From positions 1 through 64,000 of IMG/VR virus record IMGVR_UViG_3300029914_000011: a DNA stretch of 64,000 bases; one strand, written 5' to 3'. Below the pieces are notes generated by a model. It ran no database searches. It had not been told where the DNA came from and saw only the letters and a program-made list of their open reading frames with translations. Shown piece by piece: positions 51,902 through 58,752 of this stretch (the stretch's first letter is position 1; every line of letters starts with the position of its first letter). Both the position numbers and the translations under genes were made by a program. This DNA is from a virus.

Positions 51902-52038
51902 TCCAAGGGGCATGACTCGAACATGCGACACCCAGTTTATCATTCTGGTACTCTACCTTTAAGGTTACAATCATTCGGTCTGCGTTTCCCTTAAGACTAC
52001 TCCGCAAACTTCCTTTTCACCATCTGAGTTACCCTTGG
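51902..52038 (-). tRNA. tRNA-Ile(GAT) interrupted in the D-loop by 64 bases
   Basis: The outer parts form a textbook 73-base tRNA: acceptor CCAAGGG/CCCTTGG, D-stem ACTC/GAGT with loop AGATGGTA, anticodon stem CCAG/CTGG with loop ATGATAA (anticodon GAT), variable loop GTGTC, T-arm GCATG-TTCGAGT-CATGC, discriminator A. CCA is not encoded exactly (ACCCA follows). 64 extra bases lie after the D-loop GG, flanked by GGT on both sides; within them GTTTGCG pairs with CGCAGAC. It follows the tmRNA on the same strand. Bacterial tRNA introns are normally group I in the anticodon loop, so this is either a pseudogene or a novel insertion. Confidence 0.7.
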
Positions 52039-52131
52039 AAAATTGTAACCTACCGGTATGGTGAGTTACTTGCAGTTATGCTGTCTGTGGCAGCACCGCA
52101 CTTCAATCCACAGAATCCTTCAAGTCTAATA

Positions 52132-52532
52132 TGGTGGACCTGAGAGCATCGAAGCCCTGTCCGTCGATCATTTCAAAATCAATCTACGAGCGTAGGCCGT
52201 TTAAAGTCCGGCTCAGACTTAGGACCATCACGATTAAATGACGGGCTCCACCATCTTTGTGTGGCAACCCCAAAGCGGGTATAGAAGCAAGCCAAACTCA
52301 CCACTTGGATCGGCAGGTGACGCCGTTGTTTCCAGAATTATTTTACACAGTCACTGGATACTGCGACAAACTTCTTATTTCTAAGCTGCTTGTAACTCTT
52401 CGTACTCTTCGTACAAAGAATCTTGAGAGTCTAACTCTGCATTTGTTTTTGATCAATTTTTAAGGTAGCCGTTGATCAACTACCGCTCGCATAATAATGT
52501 CCTAAACCTCCGTCGAAAACCTTTACAGGCCC
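52132..52532 (-). ncRNA. ssrA: transfer-messenger RNA (tmRNA)
   Basis: 401 bases. The 5' end GGGCCTG followed by GGTTTTCGACGGAGG matches the tmRNA start (GG.TTCGACGG). The 3' end, CAGGTCC-A-CCA, completes the 7-bp acceptor stem with a G3-U70 pair, the alanine identity element, and encodes CCA. The downstream arm (CTCGTAGATTGA...GACGGACAGGGC-TTCGAT) matches tmRNA 3' domains, though the T-loop looks one base short. The tag frame occupies 52381-52440: GCA resume codon, 19 residues AELDSQDSLYEEYEELQAA, then TAG. It would release stalled ribosomes and tag their products for degradation. A CAATCTTA motif ends 5 bases before its first base. Confidence 0.92.
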
Positions 52533-52537
52533 AGATT

Positions 52538-52545
52538 TAAGATTG
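52538..52545 (-). promoter_or_regulatory. CAATCTTA motif at tmRNA start
   Basis: Minus-strand CAATCTTA whose last base lies 5 bases before G1 of the mature tmRNA. It anchors the likely distance from motif to transcription start. Confidence 0.55.
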
Positions 52546-52572
52546 CCACTGATTTGAGTGGATGTCAATGAC

Positions 52573-53334
52573 TTATTTGATTAAATTTAGGACGCTCAAT
52601 ACAATCGGATCAATAGCCATATTTGATCGAACTTTGATCCTAAATATTTTCCACCCATTTTCTATGGCCCATTGATCTTTTTCGTCTTCGTATTCTTTAA
52701 CACATTGATATCCGTGACCTAATCCATCGAATTCGATTAGGATTTTAGTATCAAATAAGGCAAGATCGTAAATAAAATTCCCCATTCCGAATTCAAACTC
52801 GTGCCGTATTTCCTTTATATCTAAAATATTTTTTATTTCCTGATATTTCCAGGCCTCTCTGAGTTTAAGAGCTTCTTTCGGAGAAATGAGATTGCTTAAT
52901 GCTTTCTGTTTAAATATTGGATCTACCCTTATTTTTTCTTTCATCGTATCTGACAGCTTTTTACGACTCTCTTCTGTGTGATCTCTAGAATGGCGCACGT
53001 AGAGGCAGTTTTTGGCGCTACAAAATTTATTGTCTCTTTCTTTAAACGATAAGGGATTTTTACAGTTTACACAGAATTTAGGATTAGCACAATATATGCG
53101 TATTGTTTCAAAAAGCTCTTTTCCTCTACGTTCTTTCATGTATTTGGATATACTACTGTACCCATTTGCGGCTCGTTTGTTGGCCGCTGCTTGTTTTTGA
53201 TTTTTTGTTTCTTCGGAAAGTAAGGGATTATCTGGATATTTAACAGCGAACTGTTCTAGAGACATATCGTGCATTTTTAAATGAGAATTTGTCAATTGTT
53301 TAAAATTTCTACTACAAATGGGACAACTGATCAT
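52573..53334 (-). CDS. Vsr/PD-(D/E)XK-like homing endonuclease with zinc finger
   Basis: 253 aa. Residues 1-35 resemble the Ros/MucR finger (CPICSRNFKQLTNSHLKMHD). A second cluster (CVNCKNPL, KFCSAKNC) lies at about 88-110. The C-terminal half is Vsr/DUF559-like: RHEFEFGMGNFIYDLALFD, ILIEFDGLGHGY and a trailing WAIENGWKIFRIK. The catalytic pattern would be E...D...E-x-D-G. Free-standing genes of this kind often mark the neighbouring gene as a homing site. Here it sits 40 bases from the tmRNA and just beyond the interrupted tRNA. Confidence 0.78.
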   Translation of the reverse strand: MISCPICSRNFKQLTNSHLKMHDMSLEQFAVKYPDNPLLSEETKNQKQAAANKRAANGYSSISKYMKERRGKELFETIRIYCANPKFCVNCKNPLSFKERDNKFCSAKNCLYVRHSRDHTEESRKKLSDTMKEKIRVDPIFKQKALSNLISPKEALKLREAWKYQEIKNILDIKEIRHEFEFGMGNFIYDLALFDTKILIEFDGLGHGYQCVKEYEDEKDQWAIENGWKIFRIKVRSNMAIDPIVLSVLNLIK

Positions 53335-53342
53335 TTACAAAA

Positions 53343-53684
53343 CTATCCAAGACCCACAAAATACATGTGGCACCGGTTTGAACAGAAAGCGTAATTTGAC
53401 TCAAAAGAAAAATCAGCTTCTTTCCCTTCTTTACCACATTCTGAACAAGAAACGTTACCATCAAACTCCACGTATACACCCGAACCATTGGAAGGAAACT
53501 GTTTTGCTGTAGGATCTACGATAGTACCGTCTGGTTTGGTACACCACCAATGAGGCTGCTCTCCCCAAACATGGCAATAATAATGACCACGAACTAAGGT
53601 TAAAGTTGGATCTTGGGCACAAAGTTCTTCGGACATTTCTTTACATTTACCACGATATTGTAAGTAATCTGATTCTTCGCTCAT
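53343..53684 (-). CDS. conserved-looking phage protein with zinc cluster (113 aa)
   Basis: YLQYRGKCKEMSEELCAQDP, then LVRGHYYCHVWGEQPHWWC and a final CSECG...FCSNRC zinc cluster. The HYYC..W...HWW pattern with a C-terminal knuckle recurs in large phages. I know no function. It overlaps the upstream gene by 4 bases. Confidence 0.7.
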   Translation of the reverse strand: MSEESDYLQYRGKCKEMSEELCAQDPTLTLVRGHYYCHVWGEQPHWWCTKPDGTIVDPTAKQFPSNGSGVYVEFDGNVSCSECGKEGKEADFSFESNYAFCSNRCHMYFVGLG

Positions 53685-53959
53685 ACTAAACTCCCCTTAA
53701 ATAATTTACCTTGTTTAAATCTACGATTAATTCTGCGCTTACGTCTTTTGTCTGGTCTTGCTACTTTACCAGAATCAAGGCACTTCAAAGAACACCAAAC
53801 CTCGCCATAACCCCAAGGTAAAGAATGATGGCCCCAAGCCTTTGAATATTTGGGCTTTTTACCGCAGGCCACACATCTATGATACTCTATGAAACTCCCA
53901 ATATAATTAGGATCGCCAAAAGGAAACCATTTATTTAGGGGTACTGGATATATGCTCAT
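53681..53959 (-). CDS. small zinc-ribbon protein (92 aa)
   Basis: CVACGKKP and WCSLKC give two metal pairs; the C-terminal third is extremely basic (RPDKRRKRRINRRFKQ), suitable for nucleic-acid binding. Unknown function. Confidence 0.65.
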   Translation of the reverse strand: MSIYPVPLNKWFPFGDPNYIGSFIEYHRCVACGKKPKYSKAWGHHSLPWGYGEVWCSLKCLDSGKVARPDKRRKRRINRRFKQGKLFKGSLV

Positions 53960-53998
53960 AATATAATTCCCGGCTTAAGTACAAAATATGTTGTCATT

Positions 53999-54241
53999 TT
54001 ATTTCCTTTTATTCTCTAGCCAATCACGGAAACGGTTGGCAGCATCTGGACAAAGGCCATTCATTTCTTCATAACAAGAAAACTTTTCTGGAGCCTTTAC
54101 GTATTTTTCACATACATGGATTGACGCCTGATAGCAACCACTTGCGTAACTCATTTCTGACATCTTCATGCGCCTTGTACGATCTGGATCTGCAGTAGAG
54201 CAAGAAGTAATAATTATAAAAAGTAAAAATATCCTAGTCAT
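53999..54241 (-). CDS. small lipoprotein (80 aa)
   Basis: MTRIFLLFIIITSCSTADPD is a signal peptide with a lipobox-like IITSC; the Cys at residue 14 would be lipidated. Five further Cys in the mature part suggest disulphides. Phage lipoproteins of this size often mediate superinfection exclusion or spanin function; neither is shown. Overlaps the upstream gene by 8 bases. Confidence 0.65.
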   Translation of the reverse strand: MTRIFLLFIIITSCSTADPDRTRRMKMSEMSYASGCYQASIHVCEKYVKAPEKFSCYEEMNGLCPDAANRFRDWLENKRK

Positions 54242-54467
54242 AATATTGAAAAATCTTAAATTGAGTCTGTTCGTTCTCTATAGAAGTCTCTAGTATTTTT
54301 GCATGAGAAATTAAAACAGCACCATTAATATCAACTATAGCGACAGTTCTACCGACAACGTTCATTGCGTTAATAACTTCAGGTAATACAAACCAATCCT
54401 TGACTAGGGCTGTTACTGGGCCAATTGACTCACGCGTGTCATGAAAATATATGCCGTACTTATTCAT
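54234..54467 (-). CDS. hypothetical protein (77 aa)
   Basis: Small alpha/beta protein (GRTVAIVDINGAVLISHAKI) of unknown role, coupled by ATGA overlap with the 57-aa gene upstream. Confidence 0.55.
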   Translation of the reverse strand: MNKYGIYFHDTRESIGPVTALVKDWFVLPEVINAMNVVGRTVAIVDINGAVLISHAKILETSIENEQTQFKIFQYYD

Positions 54468-54637
54468 TTCAATTTCCTTGCAAGACCCAAAAGTCTGTCG
54501 CGATAATCCACGTCTGTTTCGAGTTGCGTATGTTCAGCCCTGGCAAAATCAGATTGCAGCCACATGCCCAATATGTACCCTAACCAATCAAGTTGGGGTC
54601 CGTAGGCGAGTTGAATGGCATATTCCAGAGCGCTCAT
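54464..54637 (-). CDS. small helical protein (57 aa), unknown
   Basis: ATG 54637 (MSALEYAIQLAYGPQLDWLG) has AAGGA 6 bases upstream, and its TGA overlaps the next ATG. Helical with VDYRDRLLGLARKLK at the end. Function unknown. Confidence 0.65.
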   Translation of the reverse strand: MSALEYAIQLAYGPQLDWLGYILGMWLQSDFARAEHTQLETDVDYRDRLLGLARKLK

Positions 54638-54638
54638 G

Positions 54639-55019
54639 TTATTCCTTAGTAAGTTTTATGACTAAACGACGAAGATGCTTGACCTGTTTTTCCAAAGAAT
54701 CAATACGCTCATCAATAGTTTTTGGTCTAGGATATACTACGGGTTCACATAAAGGCCCAGATAATGCAGGGGTCGATTGACCTTCTCCAGCGCCTCCTGG
54801 CAGATAAGTATATCCATTGGATTTACCATACATAAAATCTTTGAAATCGCTTTCAAGCATCATCTTTTTGCCTTGAACATCTGAGCAAAGTACATACGTG
54901 TGCTTTCTGTCTTTTAGTCTATAGGCATTATATTTAGGCGGATAACTGGTCAAAGTAAGGCTCGTGTCCGCAACATATTCTTCGTCATCTTTTTCAAAGA
55001 CTGGATATTTATTAAACAT
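54639..55019 (-). CDS. hypothetical protein (126 aa)
   Basis: Start ATG 55019 (MFNKYPVFEKDDEEYVADTS) supported by GGAG about 9 bases upstream; the longer frame to 55097 lies inside the previous gene. Mixed beta region then a C-terminal coiled coil (RIDSLEKQVKHLRRLVIKLT). Unknown. Confidence 0.6.
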   Translation of the reverse strand: MFNKYPVFEKDDEEYVADTSLTLTSYPPKYNAYRLKDRKHTYVLCSDVQGKKMMLESDFKDFMYGKSNGYTYLPGGAGEGQSTPALSGPLCEPVVYPRPKTIDERIDSLEKQVKHLRRLVIKLTKE

Positions 55020-55284
55020 CTTGTTTCTCCTCTGGCCAATACTTATGAGCCACAAAGTCCGCTTGATCAATAGCTCTAGTCGCAAGATAAGACCCAATAC
55101 TAACTTGGAGTGTTCCTGGACCTTTTAATCTCTGAATAAGTTCAATACTATCTCTAAATTCTTCTACCATAACAGATACGCGATTTAAAAATTCTACGTC
55201 CATATAAATAAAGCCGGTACCTGCAGCATAATCAGGTTTATTTGCCATACAAATAATATCGCGTAATTCTTGATAGGTTGACAT
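55012..55284 (-). CDS. hypothetical protein (90 aa)
   Basis: Helical protein (ELRDIICMANKPDYAAGTGF) overlapping both neighbours, by 8 bases and 1 base. No motif. Confidence 0.55.
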   Translation of the reverse strand: MSTYQELRDIICMANKPDYAAGTGFIYMDVEFLNRVSVMVEEFRDSIELIQRLKGPGTLQVSIGSYLATRAIDQADFVAHKYWPEEKQDV

Positions 55285-55487
55285 TAAATTTTCCCTTGGC
55301 GCACCATTTCGTAAACATGTACAAGTTCTCGAAGTAAGGGACTAAGTTGTAAATCATCACTGTAATTCAAAAGCATGAGTCTTAGATTTCCTTCTGGAAT
55401 AGATAAAAATACTTTCTGTTCGTCACACACGTTTGATTCATAAAAATCATGTCCTAAAATACCTTCTTCAGTGTCTAAACTTTTCAT
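55284..55487 (-). CDS. hypothetical acidic protein (67 aa)
   Basis: Acidic helical protein (MKSLDTEEGILGHDFYESNV). Coupled by overlaps of 1 and 4 bases. Unknown. Confidence 0.5.
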   Translation of the reverse strand: MKSLDTEEGILGHDFYESNVCDEQKVFLSIPEGNLRLMLLNYSDDLQLSPLLRELVHVYEMVRQGKI

Positions 55488-55789
55488 GCTTTGTCCTCTT
55501 TCAATTTTTCTAGTTGATAAACGCCACCTTCTGTTTGGAAGGTAACGCCTGTGGTGGAACTATCTAAAATAGCAACAACTGGACTAGTACGAATATATGT
55601 AGGGTCAGAAAATCCAGGCCTATCTCTAGCGCTATTGTCTACGAGTACCATTACAGCGTAATCGTCTCTTTCAAGTGTAGTAAAGGATCCCTTAACGGAC
55701 TCTCCAACGCCAACCATTGATGCCCGGAGACTTTTAATCTTGGTAAGTTGATACTTATCTTTTGGGGATAATTGCTTAAATACTTTCAC
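55484..55789 (-). CDS. hypothetical protein (101 aa)
   Basis: Beta-rich protein with KGSFTTLERDDYAVMVLVDN and a TSPVVAILDSSTTGVTFQT stretch, ending in charged residues. Looks like a small barrel. No family named. Confidence 0.55.
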   Translation of the reverse strand: MKVFKQLSPKDKYQLTKIKSLRASMVGVGESVKGSFTTLERDDYAVMVLVDNSARDRPGFSDPTYIRTSPVVAILDSSTTGVTFQTEGGVYQLEKLKEDKA

Positions 55790-55798
55790 GATCGTCCA

Positions 55799-56008
55799 TT
55801 ATGGCTTCTGAGCAATATGATTTTGTAATTCATGCATTGTATCTACATATACAGCCGCATATCCGCGAGCCAACATAGACTCAGCCCATTTTTGAATCGC
55901 TGCATGGTTCTCTTCTTTTGAAAATTCAAGCACAATGCATTTACCAACAGCTTTACCGTTGGCTTTTTCTACTGTATATTTTTGCTTAAGACCGTCTTGC
56001 TTATTCAT
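55799..56008 (-). CDS. small conserved-looking phage protein (69 aa)
   Basis: KQKYTVEKANGKAVGKCIVL followed by HAAIQKWAESMLARGYAAVY. This beta-strand plus helix arrangement is common in a phage family that replaces each Ala-rich helix position; its role is unknown. About 10 bases from its neighbours. Confidence 0.6.
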   Translation of the reverse strand: MNKQDGLKQKYTVEKANGKAVGKCIVLEFSKEENHAAIQKWAESMLARGYAAVYVDTMHELQNHIAQKP

Positions 56009-56016
56009 TTGTCTCC

Positions 56017-56352
56017 TTAAAGAACCGTATTTTGATATGCTTGGGTTACAGCGCGGCTAAGACGGCTTGTAGTCGTATTATCAGTTTTTTCGTTACCGAA
56101 TGTGCGGCCTACCGCTTGGGCAACCTGAAGAGCTGTTACTGGAGTTTTGTTGGTAAGCAGGTATCCGCCACCCGGACCACGAACAGAGGTGACAATCCCG
56201 GCTGTACGGAGATTGCGCATTACTTGTTCGAGAAAATTGGTTGTTGTTCCAACTTTAACCGCCAAGTCTTGTGTACGAACAGGTTCTGTTCCAAGAGTTT
56301 TAAGTGATTCTACTGCTTTGATTCCTAGTTCTAGTTTCTTATTCAATTTCAT
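56017..56352 (-). CDS. Rrf2-like winged-helix regulator
   Basis: 111 aa. Residues 1-80 match Rrf2 proteins: KKLELGIKAVESLKTL, RTQDLAVKVGTTTNFLEQVM (recognition helix region) and GIVTSVRGPGGGYLL (wing, the GPGGG signature). The Fe-S cysteines of IscR/RsrR-type members are absent, so it would be a metal-free DNA binder. Probably controls phage or host genes; phage examples are uncommon. Confidence 0.78.
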   Translation of the reverse strand: MKLNKKLELGIKAVESLKTLGTEPVRTQDLAVKVGTTTNFLEQVMRNLRTAGIVTSVRGPGGGYLLTNKTPVTALQVAQAVGRTFGNEKTDNTTTSRLSRAVTQAYQNTVL

Positions 56353-56383
56353 ATTTCTTCCTTCTTTGTTTAGCGAACCTTAT

Positions 56384-56641
56384 TTATGATACTGGTTGGT
56401 CGTTTGGTTCAAAACGATCCATTTCATCTTTAATTGTTTGTAGAGCAAATATTAACTGCTCAACAGATTTTTTGTCATGAAAACGTAAATTAAATTTGTT
56501 GTGAAATTCAACATCTATCGGTGATTTAACTTCAAGAATCTCAATACAAGGTATTCCGTAATAATCAGGATTTACAGAAATATTAGTCCTAATTTCACTA
56601 CAGTTAATTGTGTAAGTTGTACTTGTGGATTTAAACATCAT
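56384..56641 (-). CDS. hypothetical protein (85 aa), leaderless
   Basis: Tandem ATGs at 56641 and 56638; six bases separate the -10 box from the first, and there is no Shine-Dalgarno. Beta-rich (TTYTINCSEIRTNISVNPDY) then a helix (VEQLIFALQTIKDEMDRF). Unknown. Confidence 0.6.
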   Translation of the reverse strand: MMFKSTSTTYTINCSEIRTNISVNPDYYGIPCIEILEVKSPIDVEFHNKFNLRFHDKKSVEQLIFALQTIKDEMDRFEPNDQPVS

Positions 56642-56647
56642 ATTATT

Positions 56648-56676
56648 ATTTTACACCATTTTTGTCAGGAATACAA
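56648..56676 (-). promoter_or_regulatory. sigma70-like promoter, leaderless arrangement
   Basis: Minus-strand TTGTAT (56671-56676) and TAAAAT (56648-56653), spacer 17, six bases before ATG 56641. Confidence 0.6.
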
Positions 56677-56683
56677 CAATTAT

Positions 56684-56917
56684 TTATTGTTTGTCCGATT
56701 CTTGCATACGACCTAAATCTTGAAGTAGGAGATAGTGATTTGTCTCTAAGGCCCCATCAATTAGGTCCTGTACGGGTTTATCGGACATAAGCCTAATTGC
56801 ATCCAAGAAATCTACAAGTCTCTTTTCGCGTTCAAAAGTCCTAATAGCTCTATATTCCATACCCTTAATAAGTTCCAATACAGCATCATCTGAAAAATTT
56901 TTACCGCGAATATTCAT
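56684..56917 (-). CDS. hypothetical helical protein (77 aa)
   Basis: Helical and charged (DDAVLELIKGMEYRAIRTFE). Four-base overlap with the upstream gene. Unknown. Confidence 0.55.
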   Translation of the reverse strand: MNIRGKNFSDDAVLELIKGMEYRAIRTFEREKRLVDFLDAIRLMSDKPVQDLIDGALETNHYLLLQDLGRMQESDKQ

Positions 56918-57096
56918 TTTGTGTCCTTTTCCTTATTCCATACTAACTTTAGGCTTTCTACTGGAAGCCTCGTTCCTTGTTTAAGGCCTGTTTCTTTCGC
57001 ATCTTTCGCCAATTCACTTAGACATTGTTGGATAGTCTTCCTTGGTCCCAGAATATAAATAAAGAAAGTCTTTATGCGACTAAATAGAGTCTTCAT
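56914..57096 (-). CDS. small protein with hydrophobic N-terminus (60 aa)
   Basis: MKTLFSRIKTFFIYILGPRK may be an amphipathic membrane-surface helix; the rest is a soluble helix. One-base overlap with the upstream gene. Unknown. Confidence 0.5.
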   Translation of the reverse strand: MKTLFSRIKTFFIYILGPRKTIQQCLSELAKDAKETGLKQGTRLPVESLKLVWNKEKDTK

Positions 57097-57701
57097 TAGG
57101 CCTTTTTCTTGGGTAATGAATAGCGATATGGATCTCCGCTCTTACCACTACCGGTTCTAGATATCTTATTGTTTTTTACGAGTTTTTTAAGAAGAGGAAG
57201 AAATCGATCTCGCCTAACTTGACTTGCTTTTTGGAATCTATACGCTGTAAGACCCGAAGGAACCCATTTAAGGATCTCAAGCATTGATTTGGCATTTTCA
57301 GTAGCTATTTTTTTCTTGGTCTTCTTCTTTTTAGACTTACCCCATTTAAAGCCTTTTTGGGGATACGCAAGAAGGCTGCCATCTGATCCAATTTCAAGGC
57401 GAGGTGTTACATTAGGAAATTCATATATAAGGTCGCCCATACCGCCGCATCCATACCCACCTCTAGGATCTCCGGGGTGTGTACTATTAGAGGAGTCGGT
57501 ATTTGAATTTCCAGCAACTCCTACAGAATCTGGGCCACTAATTGAATCTCCAGATCCTCCGTTACCAACGGAATAGCAATATGGCTTTTCGGGAATATCT
57601 AGGCATTCCGTAATAATAAGACCGTGTTGTGGCGATATATATCTAGGTTTAGGCCTAAAAAAACCAAGTAAACTATCAACTAACTTCAATAAACTTTTCA
57701 T
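57096..57701 (-). CDS. hypothetical protein with Gly/Ser linker and winged-helix-like end (201 aa)
   Basis: N-terminal helix (MKSLLKLVDSLLGFFRPKPR), a Ser/Gly/Asn-rich middle of about 50 residues, a basic stretch (GKSKKKKTKKK), and a C-terminal region (MLEILKWVPSGLTAYRFQKA...RDRFLPLLKKLVKNNKISRT) resembling a winged helix. It lies directly after the DGR-type target gene. It is not like the DGR accessory protein Avd, which lacks such a linker. Confidence 0.55.
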   Translation of the reverse strand: MKSLLKLVDSLLGFFRPKPRYISPQHGLIITECLDIPEKPYCYSVGNGGSGDSISGPDSVGVAGNSNTDSSNSTHPGDPRGGYGCGGMGDLIYEFPNVTPRLEIGSDGSLLAYPQKGFKWGKSKKKKTKKKIATENAKSMLEILKWVPSGLTAYRFQKASQVRRDRFLPLLKKLVKNNKISRTGSGKSGDPYRYSLPKKKA

Positions 57702-57725
57702 TCGTATTCCCTTTCAAAGAAATCA

Positions 57726-58412
57726 TTAGAGCTTTTTACTAAATCTATCCATTTTCATTTCTTTCCACAGGGCAAGAAAATCGCGTCTCGCTTTGGCTCG
57801 ATACGCTCTCCACATTCTCTGCTTCATGTGGGCGGAAGGAAGGGTAAGAGCGTTAGAGGGCAAAAGGGAAGTCCTCACCAGGCGGAAGCCGATGTAGAAG
57901 TAGCGAAGGCCAGCGTCGCCGTTGCTGCGCTGGGCGGAACGCAAGAACAGCGGATCGCCGTACCAACTGCCCCCGCGAAGCACGCGGTACGAACTATCCT
58001 TGAACCATAAATCTTGGCACCATTCCCAAACATTTCCATGCATATCGTAAAGGCCGAATTTATTAGGCTTCTTTAAGCCTACCGAATGGACTTTATTGCC
58101 TGAATTTGTGTAGAACCATGCATAATCTTCTAATTCTTTTTCGTCATTGCCGAAGCAGAAATCGGTTGTACTGCCTGCTCTGCAGGCATATTCCCATTCT
58201 TCTTCAGTAGGGAGTCGGTAGGTATATTTTCCTTTTTTGGAGTTCACTTTACTTAGGAATTCCTGAACATCGTTCCAGGAGACTTGTTCGACTGGATTTT
58301 TATTGCCTTTAAAGTAAGATGGATTATTTCCCATTACTTTTTGCCATTCAACTTGGGTGCATTGATAGACAGACATTTCAAAATCTTTACCGGGTATTTT
58401 AACGAATTTCAT
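57726..58412 (-). CDS. FGE/C-type-lectin-fold protein, likely DGR target
   Basis: 228 aa of the formylglycine-generating-enzyme-like fold: YQCTQVEWQKVMGNNPSYF, NPVEQVSWNDVQEF, YRLPTEEEWEYACRAGS, LYDMHGNVWEWCQD and RVLRGGSWYGDPLFLRSAQR then IGFRLV. This fold with the closing RGGSW...GFRLV is the standard target of diversity-generating retroelements. The segment encoding residues 143-180 is GC-rich (41 of 60 bases at 57901-57960) in an AT-rich gene. Unlike typical targets, 48 residues follow the variable region (HMKQRMWRAYRAKARRD), a basic tail. No signal peptide or fibre stalk is present, so how it reaches the surface is unclear. Confidence 0.85.
   Translation of the reverse strand: MKFVKIPGKDFEMSVYQCTQVEWQKVMGNNPSYFKGNKNPVEQVSWNDVQEFLSKVNSKKGKYTYRLPTEEEWEYACRAGSTTDFCFGNDEKELEDYAWFYTNSGNKVHSVGLKKPNKFGLYDMHGNVWEWCQDLWFKDSSYRVLRGGSWYGDPLFLRSAQRSNGDAGLRYFYIGFRLVRTSLLPSNALTLPSAHMKQRMWRAYRAKARRDFLALWKEMKMDRFSKKL
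57873..57986 (-). other. candidate DGR variable region
   Basis: Encodes residues 143-180 of the FGE-fold protein. Fourteen codons lie at the positions that are AAY in typical DGR templates (residues 151-153, 155-156, 161, 163-166, 169, 171-173); ten end in C and two in T, as expected if AAC or AAT codons were mutated at A. Invariant blocks RVLRGGSW, LRSA and IGFRLVR separate them. No template copy or reverse transcriptase is visible in the window. Confidence 0.75.
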
Positions 58413-58426
58413 ATAATAGAAGTTCC

Positions 58427-58621
58427 TTATTTATCGAATTTATTTTTGCAATAATTCTTAAGGCTATCTTCATCTACGGCCTTAATGTCTAGATCCTTAT
58501 AAAGCTCTCGAAAGATCTGGCGACACGCTTCGCGTTTACCATCTAACCTTAACTGTTGGGCGCACAACACATTAACTCCCAAGAACATGGCCGCCGTCAA
58601 AACTAATATAACGATCCTCAT
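58427..58621 (-). CDS. small exported protein (64 aa)
   Basis: MRIVILVLTAAMFLGVNVLC is a clear signal peptide; the mature part (about 40 residues) is helical with two Cys (REACRQIF, KNYCKN). AAAGGAG precedes the ATG by 10 bases. First gene after the consensus promoter at 58641-58669. Unknown function. Confidence 0.65.
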   Translation of the reverse strand: MRIVILVLTAAMFLGVNVLCAQQLRLDGKREACRQIFRELYKDLDIKAVDEDSLKNYCKNKFDK

Positions 58622-58640
58622 ATTTAATTCTCCTTTGTAC

Positions 58641-58669
58641 AGTATATAACAAATTAGGATTTATGTCAA
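58641..58669 (-). promoter_or_regulatory. consensus sigma70 promoter, leftward
   Basis: TTGACA (58664-58669) and TATACT (58641-58646) with a 17-base spacer, an almost ideal host promoter. It probably opens the leftward small-gene run including the DGR target gene. Confidence 0.9.
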
Positions 58670-58715
58670 GTATTTTTATTTGATAGTTTTAGTCTTTTTT
58701 TGTATCAAAAAATAC

Positions 58716-58744
58716 TTGCTTTTATCATACAAATAGAGTATACT
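58716..58744 (+). promoter_or_regulatory. sigma70 promoter, rightward, leaderless arrangement
   Basis: TTGCTT (58716-58721) and TATACT (58739-58744), spacer 17. ATG 58753 is eight bases beyond, so the transcript should start at the codon. Divergent from the leftward promoter 47 bases away. Confidence 0.8.
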
Positions 58745-58752
58745 TTAAGAGT

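Noticed and set aside
51686-51943. Longer start of the 65-aa gene at 51943
   Set aside because: The extension is tRNA sequence; AAGGA supports ATG 51883.
52257-52463. 68-aa rightward ORF
   Set aside because: It is antisense to the tmRNA; no ribosome site, and tmRNA features explain the sequence.
57096-58621. DGR reverse transcriptase, Avd or template repeat near the variable region
   Set aside because: None of the neighbouring proteins has a reverse-transcriptase YxDD pattern, and no second RGGSW-coding copy was seen.
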